From CAYHDN01 sp964355425 (GTDB lineage: Bacteria; Patescibacteriota; UBA1384; XYA2-FULL-43-10; CAINNR01): a stretch of DNA of 33,672 nt. Position 1 is the first letter of the stretch. Each line of letters starts with the position of its first letter. Positions 28,804-33,672 of the stretch are shown piece by piece. The stretch is from contig CAYHDN010000001.1 of the NCBI GenBank assembly GCA_964355425.1, positions 1-33,672 of the forward strand, given 5' to 3'. The notes under the pieces are model-generated. The model saw only the letters and a program-made list of their open reading frames with translations, made no database searches and was not told where the DNA came from. The position numbers and the translations under genes are program-made.

Positions 28804-29958
28804 ATGGAACTTTCACCCAAACAACAAATTGTCGAGGCGATCAAAACATCAGAGAACATTTTGCTTTTAACTCACAAAAATCCCGATGGTGATGCAGTTG
28901 GATCTCTGGTCGCTTTTTCGCTGGCGCTATCTAAACTCGGCAAGAATTCGACACTGGTTTGTCCTGACGACATTTCATCGGTTTTCTCCTATTTGCCGAC
29001 GGAAAAAGTCTCTAAAGAACTCAAAGGCAAGCGTGATTTTGTCATATCACTTGATGTCAATCAAGTTAAAGCCGAGAAATTTCTCTACAAAGTTGAAGAT
29101 GGCCGGATAAACTTCATTGTCACACCGAAATCGGGCGAATTTTTGCCCGATATGGTCAATTTTCCCGGTGGAAAATATAAGGCTGATTTAATTATCGTTC
29201 TCGATTCACCTGATCTAGAGCGGCTGGGGAGACCCTATGAAGAAAATTCCGATCTATTTTATGAAACTCCGATAGTAAATATTGACCACCATGCCGGAAA
29301 TGATCACTTTGGAAAAATTAATCTGGTTGATCTGACCGCAACCTCAACTTGTGAAATTCTGGTTTCAGTTTTTGAGGCGCTATCGGGTGACACTTCGCTT
29401 TTGACCCCCGAAGTGGCAACGGCACTACTGACCGGCATTATCACCGACACAAATTCGTTTCAAAATGCCAACACGACGCCAAAATCGCTGACAGTAGCGG
29501 CCCAGCTTGTAGCGGCCAACGCTGATCGAGAGGAGATAATCCGCCGGATTTATAAAACCAGAACTCTGCCAACGCTACGTCTTTGGGGCAAAGTTTTGAC
29601 TAATATCCATGATGAGTCAAACTATCGTTTTGTTTGGTCGCAAATTAAAAGGGAAGATTTTTTGTCAGTTGGCGCGGCAGTGGAGGACGCCGACGGCGTC
29701 ATTGATGAACTACTAAAGACTGCAACTGGGGTTGACTTTGTGTTACTCCTGACGGAAAAGAATAACGGTCATCATGGGTCTCTCCGCTCGGTTGCAAAAG
29801 GTGTTGATGTCGCAGAAATTGCCAAACTTTTTGCTGGTGGCGGTCACACACTGGCAGCCGGTTTTGTTGTCGATGCTTCCGATCCAGCAATGAACGTGGA
29901 GAAAGTTATCGCTAAAATCCGCGACCACCAGACGTCGCTGAATGGCAAAAATCTCTAG
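28804..29958 (+). CDS. DHH/DHHA1 phosphoesterase (NrnA-like)
   Basis: A 384-residue protein. The DHH domain has THKNPDGDAVGS (about 20-31), VLDSPDLERLG, NIDHHAGND (DHH motif, about residue 160) and TGIITDTNSF; the DHHA1 domain ends with FAGGGHTLAAGF (about 340-352), which binds the nucleotide phosphate. NrnA-type enzymes degrade short oligoribonucleotides and pAp, or cyclic dinucleotide products, with Mn. The single-domain-pair layout fits NrnA rather than RecJ or GdpP. There is no Shine-Dalgarno before ATG 28804. An insert near residues 95-115 (PKSGEFLPDMVNFPGGKYK) lengthens it slightly over B. subtilis NrnA. It ends in TAG. Confidence 0.88.
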   Translation: MELSPKQQIVEAIKTSENILLLTHKNPDGDAVGSLVAFSLALSKLGKNSTLVCPDDISSVFSYLPTEKVSKELKGKRDFVISLDVNQVKAEKFLYKVEDGRINFIVTPKSGEFLPDMVNFPGGKYKADLIIVLDSPDLERLGRPYEENSDLFYETPIVNIDHHAGNDHFGKINLVDLTATSTCEILVSVFEALSGDTSLLTPEVATALLTGIITDTNSFQNANTTPKSLTVAAQLVAANADREEIIRRIYKTRTLPTLRLWGKVLTNIHDESNYRFVWSQIKREDFLSVGAAVEDADGVIDELLKTATGVDFVLLLTEKNNGHHGSLRSVAKGVDVAEIAKLFAGGGHTLAAGFVVDASDPAMNVEKVIAKIRDHQTSLNGKNL

Positions 29959-29984
29959 AATATTCTAATGTACTTATATTGTGC

Positions 29985-30013
29985 TTGTATTTTGCGAGTT
30001 TTTTTTGTAATAT
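29985..30013 (+). promoter_or_regulatory. Promoter of the dihydroorotate-dehydrogenase-like gene
   Basis: TTGTAT (29985-29990), a 17-base spacer and TAATAT (30008-30013). Confidence 0.6.
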
Positions 30014-30049
30014 GCGTTTGACGTTCTAATCCGAGGAGGTGTGACTGCC

Positions 30050-30949
30050 TTGATCGCACTGTCCAGTGGTTATCAGTTTGACTATATGATTCCCAGCGGC
30101 GGGCTAGCTTACGATGGCCTTGGATGGCGATGGGAGAGGCCGTTAGTCCGAGTTGGGATCATCGATCCGTCACTCTTTACCGTTGTTATCAAGACGCTGT
30201 CATACCGTCCGATAATCGGCAATCAGCGATGGTACAATCCTTTTCGGGCTGTCAGGCCGCTCTTTGACAACCAGTTGTTGCTCAACGGTGTCGCTAATGC
30301 GGTCAGCCTGTCCAATCCCGGGTATCTGCGGTGGCGTGAGGAAGTGGCACCAAACGTCGATTTCTCGTGGCAACGACTTGTTGCCTCAGTCTCGCCGGAA
30401 GGTTCGACCTGTGAGGAGTTTGCTGAGATGGTTTCGGACTTGGGGCAGCTGGGGTTCGTTGCTGTTGAGATCAACACTTCCTGCCCCAACGTTGCACCCC
30501 AGAGAGCCGATGAGGTCATCAGGTGTGTCGGAATTGCCAGAGAGGCGACGAAGAAGCCACTGATACTGAAAGTTTCAGCGGCCCAAGATGTCAGCCGAAT
30601 CATTCCGGCAGTCGAAGGCAAGATAGACGCTGTCTCGATCAACGCGGTACCATGGGATCTGGTATTTCCGGAGCGCAGAAGTCCGCTTGCGCATTTGGGC
30701 GGCGGCGCGGTGTCTGGCAAGCTGGCGCAACAAAGGAATTGGAACCTGCTGCGCTGGATCAAGACAATCTCCGATCTTCCGGTCATTGGGCCGGATGTCT
30801 GGGATTTCTCCGACATCGCCAGACTCGGTGAACTAGGGGCTGATGCATGGAGCTTTGGCGCGCTTCAACTCTGCTTTCCCTGGAAACCGACGATGTATGT
30901 CAAAAAGGCCCAATCAATCACACGGGGGAATTCGTTGCGTCTGCTTTAG
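30050..30949 (+). CDS. Dihydroorotate-dehydrogenase-like FMN barrel protein
   Basis: A 299-residue protein. TTG at 30050 is chosen because it lies nine bases after GAGGAGGT; a GTG at 30041 abuts that site. The PyrD-like features are VEINTSCPNV near residue 138 (PyrD: E-x-N-x-SCPN), PLILKVSAA (the FMN-contacting Lys), a SINAV near 195 and GGGAVSGK near 217. The C-terminal PVIGPDVWD replaces the usual GxGGI phosphate-binding loop, and the last helix segment is short, so FMN binding and orotate formation are uncertain. No other pyrimidine gene is nearby. It is GC-rich with its own promoter; a strong terminator is not obvious after it. It ends in TAG. Confidence 0.75.
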   Translation: MIALSSGYQFDYMIPSGGLAYDGLGWRWERPLVRVGIIDPSLFTVVIKTLSYRPIIGNQRWYNPFRAVRPLFDNQLLLNGVANAVSLSNPGYLRWREEVAPNVDFSWQRLVASVSPEGSTCEEFAEMVSDLGQLGFVAVEINTSCPNVAPQRADEVIRCVGIAREATKKPLILKVSAAQDVSRIIPAVEGKIDAVSINAVPWDLVFPERRSPLAHLGGGAVSGKLAQQRNWNLLRWIKTISDLPVIGPDVWDFSDIARLGELGADAWSFGALQLCFPWKPTMYVKKAQSITRGNSLRLL

Positions 30950-31017
30950 GCGGGCGCATTTCTTATTACGCTTGATTTTTTTTCAGGAGTTTGTTACAAT
31001 CAGGTAGTAAAAACATT

Positions 31018-31141
31018 AAATTGTAGAAACCACTCAGACCGTTACACAGAAATGACACAGAAAATGCAATTCTGTGCGGTGTCTGTGTCAATATCTGACC
31101 CAAAGGGTCCCCTTCGGGGTGTAGTTTCTTCCAAATAACTT
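31018..31141. repeat. CACAGA array and hairpins ahead of rpsO
   Basis: An inverted copy of the TGGTTTCTACAAT word (31022-31034), cacagaa words with inverse ttctgtgc, then GACCCAAAGGGTC and CCCCTTCGGGG hairpins. There is no Shine-Dalgarno before the rpsO ATG. Confidence 0.65.
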
Positions 31142-31525
31142 ATGGCAGAAAAAATAGCAAAAATTAAACCAGAAAAAGTTCCGACGCCCCGACAAAATGT
31201 CGAGGGTACGGAATCTCGGCCTAAAAGCGTCGGGATCGCAAAGAAACTGGCAACTGGGAAAAAAACGCCCGCAGAAAAAGGTGATCTTTTGGCGAAGTAT
31301 CAAACACATAAAACCGATACTGGTTCAACCGAAGTTCAGATTGTTGTTTTGACCAAAAAAATTGCCGAGCTGACTAAGCACTTGAAAGGTCACAAACACG
31401 ATTTTGATTCCCGTGCCGGACTTTTGAAGATGGTTGGAAAACGCCGAAGACTCTTGAATTATCTGAAGAAAAGCAACGAAAAAATTTATACTGATTTAAT
31501 TGTTGATTTAAAACTTAGAAAGTAA
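31142..31525 (+). CDS. rpsO: Ribosomal protein bS15 with N-terminal extension
   Basis: 127 residues. The bS15 core begins near residue 42 (TPAEKGDLLAKYQTHKTDTGSTEVQ, shortened here to KYQTHKTDTGSTEVQ) and ends KRRRLLNYLKKSNEK to LKLRK. bS15 is usually about 88 residues, so about 40 are extra. That extension is encoded in large part by a palindromic element (31181-31233). bS15 nucleates platform assembly on 16S rRNA. The only in-frame ATG ahead of the core is 31142; a non-ATG start nearer the core cannot be excluded. It is followed by pnp, the classic order. It ends in TAA. Confidence 0.93.
   Translation: MAEKIAKIKPEKVPTPRQNVEGTESRPKSVGIAKKLATGKKTPAEKGDLLAKYQTHKTDTGSTEVQIVVLTKKIAELTKHLKGHKHDFDSRAGLLKMVGKRRRLLNYLKKSNEKIYTDLIVDLKLRK
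31181..31233. repeat. Palindromic element inside rpsO coding sequence
   Basis: CCGACGC (31181-31187) pairs with GCGTCGG (31227-31233), enclosing CGACA-AAA-TGTCG (31190-31202). It keeps the reading frame open. Confidence 0.7.
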
Positions 31526-31663
31526 TTAAGACGCTAGATTGCGGAAAGTAGATGATAGATTTTGAAGATGGAAATTGGGAATTGGGTCAAAACTTCCAGC
31601 TTCTATCATCAAAGTTCTATCGTTGATCCTCTGAATCCAGCGTCTAAAAACGAAGGGATTCTT
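31526..31663 (+). promoter_or_regulatory. rpsO-pnp spacer with long imperfect stem
   Basis: GACGCTAGATT (31530-31540) can pair with AATCCAGCGTC (31634-31644) with one mismatch, and GATGATAGA (31551-31559) with TCTATCATC (31602-31610). In E. coli the rpsO-pnp spacer holds an RNase III-cut hairpin through which PNPase controls itself; the position here is the same, the sequence is not. Confidence 0.45.
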
Positions 31664-33672
31664 ATGGTAGAGAAATTGGGACTTTCGGAAAAGACCTACA
31701 AGGTCGATTTTGCTGGCCGTGAACTTACATTAGAAACCGGGAAACTGGCGCTTCTAGCACAGGGTTCGATTAAAGCGACTTGTGGCGGCACAGTTGTTTT
31801 GGCAACTGCGGTTGTTGCAGATGAGCTCCGTGAGGGCGTCGATTTTTTTCCGCTTTTGGTTGATTATGAAGAGCGTTTTTATGCTGCTGGAAAAATTTCC
31901 GGCTCCCGTTTTATCAAGCGCGAGGGTCGACCTTCTGACGCAGCAGTTTTGGCTTGCCGAATGATCGATCGGCCGCTTCGGCCGCTATTTCCAAAGAATT
32001 ATCGAAACGATGTTCAAGTCATTATCACCGTACTTTCTTATGATGGTGAAAATGACCCTGATATGATTGGTATGATCGCCGCTTCGGCTGCTTTAATGCA
32101 GACCAAGGCGCCGTTTGCCGGCCCGATAGGCGTGGTCAAAATTGGTCTTGTTGACAATGAGCTAGTAGCTAATCCAACAGTTAATCAGATTGAAGAGTCT
32201 GATTTAAATCTAACTATCGCTGCGACTCGGGATAAAGTCATGATGATCGAAGCCGAAGCCAGTGAAATTCCCGAAGAAAAGATTGTGAAAGCAATTGAAT
32301 TGGCCAAAAAATCAATGCTTCCCCTGATTGAAGTTCAGGAAAAGATCAAGCAGGAACATCGGGAAGAGGAATCGCAGGTCGAGTTAATTGATGATCAAAC
32401 AATCCACGGCGAAGTTTCTAAACTTGTCGGCAGCAAATTGAAGGAAGCTGTTCGCGAATTGGACAAAATGAAGCGCGAGGAGAATATCAAAGGCTTCGAG
32501 GAAGAAGTTCTAAAAACTCTTGAGGGAAATTATAAACAAGTCGAGCTGAAAAATGCCTTTACAAAGCTGGTTGAAAAAGAAATTCGAGGGGCAATTTTAG
32601 ATGATGACATTCGCCCCGATGGTCGAGGCATTGAAGAAATTCGGCCGATTGATGTTGAAGTTGGAGTCTTGCCGCGCGTTCATGGTTCGGGGCTTTTCAC
32701 TCGTGGTCAAACTCAAGCGCTAACAGTTGCTACACTGGCGTCACCGGGTATGGAGCAATTTATTGACACAATGGAAGCTGATACCACCAAGCGTTTTATG
32801 CATCATTACAACTTTCCGCCTTTTTCAACTGGCGAAGTCGCGCCGATGCGCGGCGTCAGCCGGCGAGCAGTCGGCCATGGATATTTAGCGGAAAAGGCTC
32901 TTGTCCGGATGATTCCTGATACCGAAGAGTTTCCCTATACTATTAGACTGGTAACGGAAATTTTGGCTTCCAACGGCTCCTCTTCAATGGCGGCAACCTG
33001 CGGCGCAACTCTGGCTTTAATGGATGCCGGCGTTCCGATTAAAAAGCCGGTGGCCGGGATTGCTATGGGATTGGTCGCTGATATAAACGATGAGTCGCAT
33101 TTTAAAGTTTTGACTGATTTGCAGGGGCTGGAAGATTTTGCCGGCGACATGGACTTCAAAATTGCCGGCACGCGCGATGGGATCACAGCGATTCAAATGG
33201 ATACGAAAATTGCCGGTTTAACTGACACAATCATTATTCAAACATTTAGGCAAGCAAAAACCGGCCGGATGGAGATCCTTGATGCCATGGCGGAAGTGAT
33301 CTCCGAACCAAATGAGCTTTCGCCGTTGGCGCCGATTATTAAAGCGATCAAAATCAATCCGGAAAAAATCGGTGAAATTATTGGGCCGGGCGGCAAAAAT
33401 ATCCGCAAAATTATTGAAGACTGCGGCGGCAAAGAGGTGACATCAATCGATATTGAAGATGACGGTACAGTGATGATCGGCTCGACTGATTCTGAGATGG
33501 GTAAAAAAGCGATTGCTATTGTCGAATCGCTGACCCGCGAGATCGAAATTGGCGAAATTATCGAAGGCAAAGTTTTAGAGATTAAGCGCGATCGAATGAC
33601 CGGAAAACAGGTTGGCGCCATTGTCGAGATTACTCCGCGCCAAGACGGCATGATTCACATTTCGCAAATTGC
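31664..33672 (+). CDS. pnp: Polyribonucleotide nucleotidyltransferase (3' end cut by window)
   Basis: The frame is open from ATG 31664 (AGGGAT upstream) to the window end, 669 codons. The first RNase PH domain has SGSRFIKREGRPSDAAVLACR and RPLRPLFPK; the alpha-helical linker follows; the second RNase PH domain has RPDGRG and SNGSSSMAATCGATLALMDAG near residue 436; then KH (IGPGGKNIRKIIEDCGG, about residues 573-589) and the beginning of S1 (GMIHISQI). The first motif reads KISGSRFIKREGRP in place of the usual KIPGGFFKREGRP, a minor variant. PNPase degrades RNA 3'-5' with phosphate and adds tails. Only the end of S1 is missing. Confidence 0.97.
   Translation, partial: MVEKLGLSEKTYKVDFAGRELTLETGKLALLAQGSIKATCGGTVVLATAVVADELREGVDFFPLLVDYEERFYAAGKISGSRFIKREGRPSDAAVLACRMIDRPLRPLFPKNYRNDVQVIITVLSYDGENDPDMIGMIAASAALMQTKAPFAGPIGVVKIGLVDNELVANPTVNQIEESDLNLTIAATRDKVMMIEAEASEIPEEKIVKAIELAKKSMLPLIEVQEKIKQEHREEESQVELIDDQTIHGEVSKLVGSKLKEAVRELDKMKREENIKGFEEEVLKTLEGNYKQVELKNAFTKLVEKEIRGAILDDDIRPDGRGIEEIRPIDVEVGVLPRVHGSGLFTRGQTQALTVATLASPGMEQFIDTMEADTTKRFMHHYNFPPFSTGEVAPMRGVSRRAVGHGYLAEKALVRMIPDTEEFPYTIRLVTEILASNGSSSMAATCGATLALMDAGVPIKKPVAGIAMGLVADINDESHFKVLTDLQGLEDFAGDMDFKIAGTRDGITAIQMDTKIAGLTDTIIIQTFRQAKTGRMEILDAMAEVISEPNELSPLAPIIKAIKINPEKIGEIIGPGGKNIRKIIEDCGGKEVTSIDIEDDGTVMIGSTDSEMGKKAIAIVESLTREIEIGEIIEGKVLEIKRDRMTGKQVGAIVEITPRQDGMIHISQI

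Noticed and set aside
2220..30949. GC-rich units as assembly chimeras or contamination
   Set aside because: They are too many, too short and precisely set between core genes; chimeras would give long blocks.

Overview
The window looks like a chromosomal piece of a Patescibacteria (CPR) genome; the lineage within CPR is not resolved. Pointers are the rpsF-ssb-rpsR operon with no rplI behind it, ribosomal proteins with long low-complexity tails or leaders, a lone DHH phosphoesterase, a Memo-CapA fusion, a DNA polymerase I in two pieces, and many small palindromes in spacers and even inside genes. TGA and TAG both end conserved genes (polA parts; holA, rpsT, ychF), so the standard bacterial code applies.

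Two gene classes alternate. The AT-rich core class holds: a VanW-like envelope protein, a nucleotidyltransferase, groES-groEL (1-6907); a PRC-barrel protein, efp, and the rpsF-ssb-rpsR operon (8406-11331, minus); ychF (13416-14474, minus); a DedA-like protein, a Memo-CapA fusion and an anchored KPVIYLYP protein (15515-20433); polA exonuclease and polymerase, holA, a DUF2207 protein, lepB, rpsT (21507-27879); an NrnA-like phosphoesterase, rpsO and the start of pnp (28804-33672). groEL has an in-frame amber codon at a conserved lysine.

Between them, on either strand, sit at least 17 visibly GC-richer reading frames in 16 single units. Most have their own sigma70-like promoter, a strong Shine-Dalgarno and an intrinsic terminator, and none is in an operon with core genes. 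They include a DUF1559-type prepilin, a PlsX-like protein, a dihydroorotate-dehydrogenase-like protein, a zinc-ribbon protein, small membrane proteins, a 50-residue basic peptide and several orphans. They resemble acquired or lineage-specific gene cassettes.

Two compact promoter-RNA-terminator units without a credible reading frame (minus strand 1991-2137; plus strand 4214-4285) can each fold a hairpin whose loop is complementary to a downstream segment, i.e. a pseudoknot. I recognise neither family; they are the best candidates for undescribed elements here. Other notable structure: a four-hairpin repeat (two copies), a CTAG-rich repeat flanking rpsF-ssb (two copies), a shared 22-bp sequence through the start codons of lepB and rpsT, and extended -10 boxes exactly six bases before the ATG of three core genes, implying leaderless mRNAs.
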